NCBI GenBank assembly: GCA_003220975.1
Contig: QHTX01000123.1
Location: 3,112-11,930, forward strand
Source of the DNA: Gemmatimonadota bacterium
GTDB lineage: Bacteria; Gemmatimonadota; Gemmatimonadetes; Gemmatimonadales; GWC2-71-9
Length of the DNA: 8,819 bases
Direction of reading: 5' to 3'
Part shown: positions 1 through 6,709 of the stretch, piece by piece
Position numbering within the stretch: the stretch's first letter is position 1
Layout of the letters: each line of letters begins with the position of its first letter
Program-made: the position numbers and the translations under genes
Notes under the pieces: generated by a model
Seen by the model: only the letters and a program-made list of their open reading frames with translations
What the model was told of the DNA's origin: nothing
The model's database searches: none

Positions 1-1452
1 GCCGTTCAAGACCGTGCGTCCCGGCGCGCCCGAGCCTCCGCCGGCGGCGCCGCCCGGCGCGTGGCGCCGCCGCTCCGCGAGGACGCTCAGTTCCATCGGC
101 GCCAACGCCTCGAACTCGCGGACCACGCCGTCCCCGCCCGCCCGCCGCCCCACACCGCCGCTGCCCCGTCGCAAGCCGTAAGACTTCAGCCGCAAGGGAT
201 ACTCCATCTCCAGCACCTCGATCGGTGTGTTCCGCGTGTTCGACATTCCGACGTGCACGCCGGAAGGGCCGTTCGCTTCCTGGCTCGCGCCCTGCCCCCC
301 ACCGATGGTCTCGTAGTACGTCCACCCACTCTTCCCTCTTCCCGCCTCCCCCATCCCTCCAAACGTCACATTGTTCATGGTGCCCTGTCCCTGCGCCGGC
401 ACCGGGATCCCTCCGCCCGCCAGCGCGAGGAACACCGCGTCCGCGATGCGCTGCGACGTCTCGACGTTCCCCGCCGCCACGGCGCTGGGGGAGCGTGCGT
501 TCACGAGGCATCCCGCCGGCGCGGTGACGCGCACGGCGCGCGACACGCCGCCGTTGGTCGGGATGTCCTCCGGCAAGAGCGTCCGCACCACGAACAGCAC
601 CGCCGAGCGCGCCACGGCGAGCGGGCAGTTCACGTTGCCCCGCGCAGCGGCTGCCGTGCCGGTAAAATCGGCGTGGAACACGCCGTCGCGCACGTCCACT
701 CGCACCACGATCGGCAGGTCGACGTCGTCCACGCCGTCGCCCTCGAGCCAGTCCGTGGCCACCAGGCCCGCGGCCTCCCGGGGACGCAACGCCGCCCGCG
801 TGCGACGCTCGGCGTAGGCCATGAGGTCCTGGGCGGCGGCGCGCGTTTCGGCCCAGCCGTAGCGCGCCGCGAGGGCGCGCAGGCCCTCCGCACCGCGCTC
901 CACGGCGGCCCGCTGAGCCGCGAGGTCGGCCGCCCGCGCCGCCGGCGTACGCACGTTCGCCAGCACTAAGCGCTCGACCTCCGTCGTGAGCCGAACCGCC
1001 GGCACGATCACGCCCTCGGCGAAGATCTCCCGGGCTCCGGCCGGCATGCTCCCGGCCTGCACGCCGCCCACGTCCGAATGGTGCGCCCGCACCACGCTAA
1101 AGCCCGCCAACCCCTCTCCCCCGTCTCCGGCGATCGCACCGATGACCGTGAGGTCCGGCAGGTGCGAGCCGCCGGTGTAGGGATCGTTGAGGAGGAAGAG
1201 CTCTCCCCCCTGCGGCGGTGGGTCGAGCGCCCGGACGGCCGCGACCGACTCCGCCATCGCGCCGAGGTGCACGGGAATGTGCGCGGCCTGCGCGATCATC
1301 TCCCCGTCGGCGTCGAACAGCGCCGCGGAGCAATCGCGCCGCTCGCGGATGTTAGGCGACACGGCGGAGTGGATCAGCACCAAGCCCATCTCCTCCGCGA
1401 TCGACGCGAAGGCGTGCCCCATCACCTCGAGGCCGACGGCGTCGAGACTCAC
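1..1452 (-). CDS. hyuB: Hydantoinase B / oxoprolinase family subunit (HyuB-like), 3' end cut by window edge
   Basis: Visible are 484 codons with no stop; the reading frame leaves the window at base 1, probably some tens of residues short of the end. HyuB-type proteins pair with HyuA to hydrolyse or carboxylate cyclic amides, ketones or related substrates using ATP. Family hallmarks seen: NDPYTGGSHLPD at residues 89-100, RAHHSDVGG at 122-130, GNVNCPLAVA near 272-281, NGGVSRAVRV near 300-308, and YYETIGGGQGAS at 379-390. The start is GTG at 1452-1450, overlapping the hyuA stop as GTGA, with GGAG five bases upstream. This start aligns with the usual N-terminus of the family (…LEVMGHAFASIAEEMG…). 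Residues 366-376, just before WTYYETIG, are a Gly-rich stretch encoded by a purine-only heptamer tract and look like an insertion. The substrate cannot be told from sequence; N-methylhydantoinase, 5-oxoprolinase, acetone/acetophenone carboxylase and caprolactamase all belong here. The family call is secure, the reaction is not. Confidence 0.93.
   Translation of the reverse strand, partial: MSLDAVGLEVMGHAFASIAEEMGLVLIHSAVSPNIRERRDCSAALFDADGEMIAQAAHIPVHLGAMAESVAAVRALDPPPQGGELFLLNDPYTGGSHLPDLTVIGAIAGDGGEGLAGFSVVRAHHSDVGGVQAGSMPAGAREIFAEGVIVPAVRLTTEVERLVLANVRTPAARAADLAAQRAAVERGAEGLRALAARYGWAETRAAAQDLMAYAERRTRAALRPREAAGLVATDWLEGDGVDDVDLPIVVRVDVRDGVFHADFTGTAAAARGNVNCPLAVARSAVLFVVRTLLPEDIPTNGGVSRAVRVTAPAGCLVNARSPSAVAAGNVETSQRIADAVFLALAGGGIPVPAQGQGTMNNVTFGGMGEAGRGKSGWTYYETIGGGQGASQEANGPSGVHVGMSNTRNTPIEVLEMEYPLRLKSYGLRRGSGGVGRRAGGDGVVREFEALAPMELSVLAERRRHAPGGAAGGGSGAPGRTVLNG
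330..357 (-). repeat. Degenerate heptamer tract (GGGANNN x4) inside hyuB, G-quadruplex-type
   Basis: On the coding (minus) strand four consecutive 7-base units all begin GGGA: GGGATGG, GGGAGGC, GGGAAGA, GGGAAGA. A further GGG lies at 327-325. GGG runs at 357-355, 352-348, 343-341 and 336-334 are separated by 2-4 bases, which fits the canonical G-quadruplex spacing rule. The coding strand is purely purine from 336 to 344 except for one C, and nearly so across the tract. It encodes the Gly/Lys/Arg-rich residues 366-375 of HyuB. It resembles the perfect heptamer tract in lnt (4503-4530). That it arose by repeat insertion is inference. Confidence 0.6.
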
Positions 1453-3419
1453 CGGCGCTCCGCCACCACGGCGCCCGAGGGATGCACCGTGCCCCGCCAT
1501 CCCGGCTCGAGCAGCGCAGTGGCGTCCCGTCCCGCGAGGATCGCGGGGCCGTCGATCGTCACCCCCGCCGCGAGCTCGTCGAGCGCCCACACCGATGCGG
1601 CGACCCCGTCGCCTCCCGCGCCCCCGAGGGTGATCGAGCGCTGCGCGCCGCAGGCGGCGCCGTTCGCGCCGTGGAAGCCGGGGACCGCCCCCTCGCGCAG
1701 CGCCACCACGCGCAGGTTGACGACCTCGACCGGTTGCCCAACCCCTGAGTGCCCGTAGCGGTCGCGATGCGCCGCCACGAAGGCCGCTTTGATCGTCTGT
1801 GGCTCGTCGGCCGTGACGGGCACCGTCACCTCGTATCCCTGACCCGCGAAGCGACAATCGGCGTAGCGCCACAGCGCCCCGCCCGGCACCTGCCTCGCCC
1901 CCTCGGTCAGGAGGGGGCTGAACGCGCGCCCGATCTCCGTCGCCTGGAGGTCATCGAGGGGACGGTGCAGCGACGCCAGCAGATCGACGCGCTCGGCGGC
2001 CGCCGCAAGACCGAGGGCGGAGAGCGCACCCGGGTGCGGCGGAATGACGATCGTGCGCATTCCGAGCGCGTCCGCGAGCCGGCATCCGAAGAGCGGGCCG
2101 GCGCCGCCGAACGGCAGCAGCGCCATGCGGCGCGGGTCGAGGCCCCGGGCCACGCTCACGCGCTTGAGCGCGCGCGCCATCACCGCGGCCGCGACCGCTA
2201 CGATCCCCGCGGCGCCGCGCGACGGGTCGCCCCCCGCCGCGGCGCCGAGCGACCTGATAGCCCGTTCGGCGGCGCCAGGGTCGAGCCGCACCTCGTCCGC
2301 GAGCGGGCGGGCGGCGTCGAGCCAGCCGAGCACGAGGCAGGCGTCCGTTACGGTGGGGCGCTCACCGCCCCGCCCGTAGCAGGCGGGCCCCGGCACTGCG
2401 CCGGCGCTCTCGGGGCCCACCTTGAGCGCGCCGCCGGCGTCCACCCGCGCGATGCTGCCGCCGCCCGCACTCACCGTCTCGATGAGCACTGCCGGGAGCG
2501 CGAGGGGGATGCCGGCGACCCCTCCACCCGTCCCCCCATCGCTCACGGGCGCGCCCCCCGTCACGAGGCTGGCGTCGGCGCTCGTGCCTCCCATGTCGAG
2601 GGTGAGGAGCTCGCTGAGCCCCAGCGCCGCGCCGACGAGGCGCGCCCCCACGACGCCGCCCGCCGGACCGGAGAGCGCGAGCGACGCGGCGCGCGCGGCG
2701 GCGGCGGCGGGCGGCAGCGTGCCGCCGCTCGACGCCATGACGCGCAGCGTCGCGATGCCGCGCCCACGGACGTCGCGCTCGAGCCGCCCCAGATAGGTGG
2801 CGACCTTGGGGCGGAGATACGCCTCGAGGGTCGTGGTGCTCGTCCGCTCGAACTCGCGGAACGCCGGGAGCACTTCATGGCTCGCGGCGACGGGCACCGC
2901 CGGAAGCGCGTCTCTCAGCGCGGCGGCGATGGTCCGCTCGTGCTCGGCGTGGCGGAAGGCGAAGAGTAACGAGACCGCGACCGCCTCGGGCGCGAGGCCG
3001 CGCACCGCCGCGACGATGCGGCGCACTTCGTCCTCGCGGAGCGGCTCCAGCACCCCTCCCGGTCCCATTCGCTCGGCGACGGGCACCACGTCGCCACGGG
3101 CCACGAGCGGCGGCGGGTGGTCGCGCGCGAGATCGTACAGCGCGGCGCGGTCCTGACGCCGCAGCCACAGCAGGTCCTCGAAGCCGCGGGTCGTCACGAG
3201 CACGACGCGGGCGCCGGTGCGCTCAAGCAGGGCGTTGGTCGCGATCGTGGTGCCGTGAATGAGCACGGCGATGGGGCGGGGATCTGCATCCAGGGCGCGG
3301 AACATCGCGACCGCGGGATCATCCGGCGTCGTCACCACCTTCCGCACCGAAATCGTGCCGTCCTCGCCGAGCGCGACGAGGTCGGTGAAGGTGCCGCCCA
3401 CGTCCACCCCCACCCGCAT
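1449..3419 (-). CDS. hyuA: Hydantoinase A / oxoprolinase family ATP-binding subunit (HyuA-like)
   Basis: A complete 656-residue protein, typical length for a stand-alone HyuA subunit. It should bind ATP and activate a cyclic amide, lactam or ketone for HyuB. Seen in order: the phosphate-binding motif VDVGGTFTDLV at 5-15 (Hydant_A_N domain, about 3-180); HGTTIATNALLER at 55-67; LSGPAGGVVGA at 249-259; a second actin-fold phosphate motif LDMGGTSADAS at 274-284; the SAGGGSIARVD stretch at 317-327; GPESAGAVPGPACYGRGG at 335-352; FGGAGPLFGCRLADALG at 437-453; and a beta-rich C-terminal domain ending near IDGPAILAGRDAT at 622-633. Many relatives have His where residue 444 is Phe (GPLH versus GPLF). 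ATG at 3419 is preceded in frame by two GTG codons and a run of seven G, so the start could lie up to two codons earlier. A longer frame reaching 3467 runs into the palindromic repeat and is not credible. hyuB follows with a 4-base overlap, so the subunits are probably made together. Substrate unknown. Confidence 0.93.
   Translation of the reverse strand: MRVGVDVGGTFTDLVALGEDGTISVRKVVTTPDDPAVAMFRALDADPRPIAVLIHGTTIATNALLERTGARVVLVTTRGFEDLLWLRRQDRAALYDLARDHPPPLVARGDVVPVAERMGPGGVLEPLREDEVRRIVAAVRGLAPEAVAVSLLFAFRHAEHERTIAAALRDALPAVPVAASHEVLPAFREFERTSTTTLEAYLRPKVATYLGRLERDVRGRGIATLRVMASSGGTLPPAAAAARAASLALSGPAGGVVGARLVGAALGLSELLTLDMGGTSADASLVTGGAPVSDGGTGGGVAGIPLALPAVLIETVSAGGGSIARVDAGGALKVGPESAGAVPGPACYGRGGERPTVTDACLVLGWLDAARPLADEVRLDPGAAERAIRSLGAAAGGDPSRGAAGIVAVAAAVMARALKRVSVARGLDPRRMALLPFGGAGPLFGCRLADALGMRTIVIPPHPGALSALGLAAAAERVDLLASLHRPLDDLQATEIGRAFSPLLTEGARQVPGGALWRYADCRFAGQGYEVTVPVTADEPQTIKAAFVAAHRDRYGHSGVGQPVEVVNLRVVALREGAVPGFHGANGAACGAQRSITLGGAGGDGVAASVWALDELAAGVTIDGPAILAGRDATALLEPGWRGTVHPSGAVVAERR
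1458..1461 (-). promoter_or_regulatory. Ribosome binding site of hyuB
   Basis: GGAG lies five bases upstream of the GTG start at 1452-1450, inside the last codons of hyuA. It supports the GTG that overlaps the hyuA stop over the in-frame ATG at 1422. Confidence 0.55.
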
Positions 3420-3431
3420 CACCACCCCCCC
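3420..3431 (-). promoter_or_regulatory. G7 Shine-Dalgarno-like tract and clustered start codons of hyuA
   Basis: On the minus strand, seven consecutive G (3431-3425) are followed by TGGTG and the ATG at 3419. The G run overlaps the first of two in-frame GTG codons (3425 and 3422), giving GTG-GTG-ATG. The G run directly abuts the foot of the long palindrome (ending at 3432), so folding of that hairpin in the mRNA could affect access to the ribosome. The effect on translation is inference; the arrangement is directly visible. Confidence 0.45.
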
Positions 3432-3533
3432 AACGCGGAACGCGGAAGTCGAAACGCGGAACAGCAATGGGAGTTCGCTCGGCGTGCGACGCTCCTCCTT
3501 CTGTTCCGCGTTCCGCGTTCCGCGTTCCGCATT
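3432..3533. repeat. Palindromic heptamer-repeat element between lnt and hyuA
   Basis: The left arm 3432-3464 consists of 7-base units of AACGCGG type (exact at 3432, 3439 and 3453, degenerate at 3446 and 3460). The right arm 3501-3533 holds four exact GTTCCGC units at 3503-3530. The arms pair symmetrically without bulges: 29 of 33 positions are complementary, including uninterrupted 13-base and 12-base helices (3435-3447 with 3518-3530; 3453-3464 with 3501-3512). Within the 36-base centre, 3470-3473 can pair with 3492-3495, and 3475-3478 with 3486-3489, leaving a 7-base apical loop. The element fills almost all of the 115-base gap, ending one base before the lnt stop codon. No T-run follows on the transcribed side, so it is not a canonical intrinsic terminator. 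It could act as an mRNA stabiliser, a processing site, an attenuator or a non-autonomous mobile repeat. Confidence 0.85.
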
Positions 3534-3534
3534 C

Positions 3535-5073
3535 TCAGCCGCGTCGCTTCCATGCCTGCGCCGCCAGCAGGCCGGCGAACCCGATGGTCGCCAGCACCAC
3601 CAGCAGCCCCACCCAATCCCCGAGGCGCACGTACAGCGGGATCACGTCGCTTGTGCGCAGCCGATCGGCCACGCTCGCTTCGGTTTCGAGCCGGGTCGCG
3701 GCGTACGTTCGGCCCAAGGGATCGATGAACTCCGAGATGCCGTCGTTCGCCGCGCGGGCGATGCCCATTCGGGACTCGATCGCCCGCAACACGAGGTGGC
3801 TCGCGTGCTGGTAGGGGCCCGCCGTGCGGCCGTACCAGGCGTCGTTCGTGATGTTGACCAGAAAGTCGGCGCCGCGCCGCCGGTAGCTCCGCGCCAGGTC
3901 CTCGAAGATCGACTCGTAGCAGATGAGCACCCCAAATTTCCCGATCGCGGCCGGGTACAGCGGCAACCCGCGTCCCTTCCCGAACCCGCCGAACCACCGC
4001 AGATGAAACCATCGCGGCGGGACGAACGGCACCCGCTCGACGATGGGCACCAAGTAACGCTTGTGATAGACCGGGTAAAGGCCGCGGCTTCCCGTGGAAT
4101 CGTAGAAAAACGCCGCATTGTAGTAGTCGTAGCTTTCCCGGGTACGGAACTCGACGTCGAGGCCGCCGGTCAGCAGGGGCGTGCGCGTTTCCCGCACGCG
4201 CTGCGCGATCGCGGAGTCCCAGTCGGGCCGATTGACGAAGTAATCGGGTATCGCCGCCTCGGGCCAGAGCAGCAGGTCGAGGTGGGTGCTGTCCTCGAGT
4301 CGCCGCGAGAACGCGAACAGCTTTCCCATCACGCTGTCCTGACGCGCCCTGTCCCATTTCTCGCGGAAGCCCTCGTTCGGCTGGATCAGCCCGACCGTCC
4401 CCGCTTCGCGGATCGGCAGCGTTCGCATGCGCCACGCCCCATAGCCCCACGCGAGAATCACCGTCGCGAGCACCGCGGCCAGCGGCCGCCACCTCATCGA
4501 CCGGCTCCCTGCTCCCTGCTCCCTGCTCCCAACCATCGACTCCACCAGCATCACGTTGCACCACGCGAGCCACAGCGTCACGCCGCGGGCCCCGGCGAGG
4601 TCGGCCCACTGCACCAGCTCGGGTGCATCCGCGAGCGACGTGCCCAGCCCGAGCCAGGGAAAGCGGATGTCTCCCTGATGGGAGACGACCCATTCGACCG
4701 CGGTCCAGGCGACGGGGAACACGACCCACAGTGGAATCAGCGGCAGGCGCCCCCGCACGCGGACGATGAACCAGAACATCAGGGCGTACCACAAGCCGTA
4801 GATCGCGATGGTGGCGAGGTAGCCGAGCCCCGAGAGCGGAGTGAAGTGCCACAGCGCCACCACGAGCCAGTAGAGCACCGCCCCCTGCGTGACGAACCCG
4901 TACCAGAAGCCCCGGCGCAGCGCGGCCCTCGCGTCCGGCTCGCGTTCGAGCTGCCGCAGCAGCACGACCGCGGGGGCGAGCGCGACGAAGCTGACGATGG
5001 GGAGGTGAAACGGAGGATAGCTGGCGACGAGCAGGATGGCGCCCGCCGCGATGAGGACGGCGGCCCGGGTCAT
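3535..5073 (-). CDS. lnt: Apolipoprotein N-acyltransferase (Lnt)
   Basis: Transfers an acyl chain from a phospholipid to the alpha-amino group of the lipid-modified N-terminal cysteine of lipoproteins, the last step of lipoprotein maturation in the inner membrane. The 512-residue protein has an N-terminal block of membrane helices (about 4-20, 24-40, 57-76, 84-106, 113-131, 162-178, 197-214), a periplasmic carbon-nitrogen hydrolase domain (about 225-465) and a last membrane helix (488-508). The catalytic triad is intact: Glu272 in WPEAAIPDYF, Lys338 in YHKRYLVP, Cys385 in GVLICYESIFED. The family motif NITNDAWYGRTAGPYQH is at 407-423. The ATG at 5073 overlaps the preceding gene's stop as ATGA; an in-frame extension to 5202 lies inside that gene and was rejected. 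Residues 182-191, in the loop before the last helix preceding the hydrolase domain, are encoded by a perfect 7-base tandem repeat. The neighbouring SpoIID lipoprotein is a plausible substrate. Confidence 0.96.
   Translation of the reverse strand: MTRAAVLIAAGAILLVASYPPFHLPIVSFVALAPAVVLLRQLEREPDARAALRRGFWYGFVTQGAVLYWLVVALWHFTPLSGLGYLATIAIYGLWYALMFWFIVRVRGRLPLIPLWVVFPVAWTAVEWVVSHQGDIRFPWLGLGTSLADAPELVQWADLAGARGVTLWLAWCNVMLVESMVGSREQGAGSRSMRWRPLAAVLATVILAWGYGAWRMRTLPIREAGTVGLIQPNEGFREKWDRARQDSVMGKLFAFSRRLEDSTHLDLLLWPEAAIPDYFVNRPDWDSAIAQRVRETRTPLLTGGLDVEFRTRESYDYYNAAFFYDSTGSRGLYPVYHKRYLVPIVERVPFVPPRWFHLRWFGGFGKGRGLPLYPAAIGKFGVLICYESIFEDLARSYRRRGADFLVNITNDAWYGRTAGPYQHASHLVLRAIESRMGIARAANDGISEFIDPLGRTYAATRLETEASVADRLRTSDVIPLYVRLGDWVGLLVVLATIGFAGLLAAQAWKRRG
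4503..4530 (-). repeat. Perfect heptamer tandem repeat inside lnt, G-quadruplex-type
   Basis: The plus strand carries three exact TGCTCCC units (4510-4530) preceded by GGCTCCC (4503-4509). On the coding strand this is four GGGAGCN units, i.e. four GGG runs each separated by four bases, the canonical G-quadruplex pattern. It encodes G-S-R-E-Q-G-A-G-S-R (residues 182-191 of Lnt), in a loop between membrane helices. As the unit is 7 bases, gain or loss of one or two units shifts the frame, while three units change seven residues in frame. I see no inverted partner arm nearby. Confidence 0.85.
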
Positions 5074-6080
5074 CACAGCAGTACGTCGCGTCCTTCGTCC
5101 GCCGAGCGGTACACGGCCTCCAGCGCGCGGTGCAGCGCCAGCTGGTCGCGCGGCGGCGGCGCGTTCACGTCCCCCCGCATCACCGCGAGAAAGTAGGTCC
5201 ATTCGGCGCGGTAGGATTGGGCGAACGGCGTCTCGCGCCCGCTCGCGCCGGTGGGCGTGACGTCCGTGACGGTGCCGTGCGCTTCCTTGAAGACGCGCAA
5301 CGGCTGCACGCTGGCCGAGCCCTTGGTCCCCACGAGGTCGAACCAGAAGCGCTCCGCCTCACCCATGTGGCGCCAGCTCACGTCGAGCGTGAGGGACACG
5401 CCGTTCTCGCACACGACCAGCGCCGTGGCCATATCTTCCACCGCGTCCTTGGTCTGCCCAATCGCGTGAGCGGAGACGCGCTTCGGCGCGGGCCAGCCCG
5501 CGAGCCACAGCCCCAGGTCGAGCAGCTGCAGCCCGAGATCGAGGAACGCCCCGCCGCCCGCCTCCTGGCGCCGCAGCCGCCAGCCCACCATGTGGCGGCT
5601 GGGCTGAAACGTGTGCCAGCCGCCGCGAATCGCCTGCAACCCGCCCAGGTCGCCGCCCGCGAGAAACCCCCGTACCGCCTGCACGTCTGAGCGGAACCGG
5701 TGGTTCATCCCGACCATCACGCGTCGGCCGTACCGCTCGCTCGCCTGGAGCACGCGCTCCACGCCCGCGAGCGTGAGCGCCAGCGGCCGCTCGCACAGGA
5801 CGTGGGCGCCCGCCGCGAGGGCCGACACCACGTGGATCTCGTGCAGGTGATTCGGCGTGCAGATCGCGACGACGTCGGGGTGCGCGTACTTCAAGACCTC
5901 TTCGATGTCGTCGAACGTCTGCTGCACCTCGAACCGCCCGGCGAGCGCCCGCGCCTTGCCGAGATCGTTGTCGCAGATCGCCGCCACTTCCGTCCCGGGC
6001 AGGCGCCGCAGCACCGGGAGGTGCGCCACCTGCGCGATCGCGCCCGCCCCGACCACCGCGACGCGGACGGGGTCGCTCAC
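5073..6080 (-). CDS. Gfo/Idh/MocA-family oxidoreductase with altered catalytic motifs
   Basis: A 335-residue protein with the family's two-domain build: an N-terminal Rossmann fold with the dinucleotide motif VGAGAIAQ at 10-17, Asp37 at the end of the second strand (ICDND), and TPNHLH at 75-80, then a C-terminal alpha/beta substrate domain from about 125. Members oxidise or reduce sugars, inositols or related hydroxy compounds with NAD(P). Two signature residues differ here. The EKP motif reads CERPLA (Arg98 instead of the usual Lys), and the DxGxH helix reads DLGLQ (Asp181 kept, Gln185 instead of His). Both codons were checked (CGG and CAG). The enzyme may therefore have changed chemistry or a non-catalytic role. 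The start is GTG at 6080, overlapping the preceding stop as GTGA. Its stop overlaps the lnt start as ATGA, so it is translationally linked on both sides. No clear ribosome site is seen. The substrate is unknown. Confidence 0.92.
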   Translation of the reverse strand: MSDPVRVAVVGAGAIAQVAHLPVLRRLPGTEVAAICDNDLGKARALAGRFEVQQTFDDIEEVLKYAHPDVVAICTPNHLHEIHVVSALAAGAHVLCERPLALTLAGVERVLQASERYGRRVMVGMNHRFRSDVQAVRGFLAGGDLGGLQAIRGGWHTFQPSRHMVGWRLRRQEAGGGAFLDLGLQLLDLGLWLAGWPAPKRVSAHAIGQTKDAVEDMATALVVCENGVSLTLDVSWRHMGEAERFWFDLVGTKGSASVQPLRVFKEAHGTVTDVTPTGASGRETPFAQSYRAEWTYFLAVMRGDVNAPPPRDQLALHRALEAVYRSADEGRDVLL

Positions 6081-6709
6081 TTCCCGAAGCCCGCCCAGCG
6101 ATACATGACGCCGGTTCGCAGGCTCACGGTCGAGAGCCCGCTCGACAGCACGCCCCGCGCGTCGAACGTGACGCGCCAGTGCCGGGCGCCGACCTCAGTG
6201 CCGATCGTGCCGTTCAGCCCCGCCGTGATCTCGTTCAGGGCGTCCTGGACGAACGTGCCGTTGATAGCCGGGCCGCTGCCGTGGCGGATGTGCGCGCCGA
6301 TCCCGATCCCCATGTAGGCGGTCACCGCGCGCCCCTGCGGCAGCACGTACTGGAGATCGACGTCGCCGGTGACGTCGCTCCACGTGATGCGGCCGAGGTT
6401 GATCGTGTCGTCGCCCGCCGGATCGACGACCACACTCTTGAGGCGCTGCTCGAAGCGCGCCCGTGCCGTCGAGCTGAAGTCAGCCTTGAAGTAGGACACC
6501 CCCAGCAGCACGCGGATGTGGGGTGCGATGAGCCCGTAATCCATGCGCACGCCGCCGGTGAGGGCCCCCCGCACGTTGCTGCCCCCGAGCGGGCCGATGT
6601 CGAACTGGAGGGCGCTGGGTTTGAGATTCTCGTAGGAGAACTGCTGCAGGAGAGACTGGGCAGTCAGGCGGTCAGGCGGATAGGCGGAGAGCATCACCAC
6701 CGCAGGCAT
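6077..6709 (-). CDS. Predicted outer-membrane beta-barrel protein of unknown function
   Basis: I do not recognise a named family. From ATG at 6709 the protein has 210 residues. From about residue 34 it alternates polar and apolar residues in amphipathic strands with short turns (e.g. 53-79, 113-123, 127-142, 157-171, 177-189, 193-206) and ends in aromatic-rich MYRWAGFGK, all typical of small 8- to 10-strand outer-membrane barrels. A signal peptide would be expected. The N-terminus has only a short hydrophobic run (PAVVMLSAY) before PPDRLTAQS, with a plausible cleavage after TAQ. The start is uncertain because this region is built from an inverted octamer repeat. The frame is open upstream to a TTG at 6766 that overlaps the spoIID-like stop, and a second ATG exists at 6694. 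A weak AAGG precedes 6709. The stop overlaps the oxidoreductase start (GTGA). Function unknown; the barrel call is inference from the strand pattern. Confidence 0.6.
   Translation of the reverse strand: MPAVVMLSAYPPDRLTAQSLLQQFSYENLKPSALQFDIGPLGGSNVRGALTGGVRMDYGLIAPHIRVLLGVSYFKADFSSTARARFEQRLKSVVVDPAGDDTINLGRITWSDVTGDVDLQYVLPQGRAVTAYMGIGIGAHIRHGSGPAINGTFVQDALNEITAGLNGTIGTEVGARHWRVTFDARGVLSSGLSTVSLRTGVMYRWAGFGK

Noticed and set aside
61..969. Plus-strand open frames opposite hyuB, plus similar long ones at 1749-2969 and 6708-8015
   Set aside because: They are antisense to verified coding frames, with low-complexity Arg/Ala/Pro/His products and no ribosome site or domain; shadows of GC-rich codons.
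2698..2720. A GCG/GGC trinucleotide-rich run in hyuA
   Set aside because: It encodes an alanine-rich segment using the preferred GC-rich codons; 3-base periodicity is expected from codon bias and is not comparable with the 7-8-base tracts.
3432..3530. Heptamer arrays considered as a CRISPR array
   Set aside because: The units are 7 bases, contiguous, and lack spacers.
3432..3533. The hairpin read as an intrinsic terminator for lnt
   Set aside because: The stem is far longer than usual and built of tandem units, and the transcribed strand continues with a G run, not a T run. A weak terminating effect cannot be excluded, but the canonical pattern is absent.
3259..5196. A 645-codon open frame on the plus strand opposite lnt and the start of hyuA
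   Set aside because: It lies antisense to two clearly real genes with intact family motifs. Its product is rich in Arg/Pro/Ala/His with no recognisable domain and crosses the palindromic repeat. Long antisense frames are expected at this GC content.
5074..5202. N-terminal extension of lnt up to 5202
   Set aside because: It overlaps the oxidoreductase gene and adds a charged, non-homologous leader. The ATGA overlap at 5073 with a membrane helix immediately after is the typical Lnt start.
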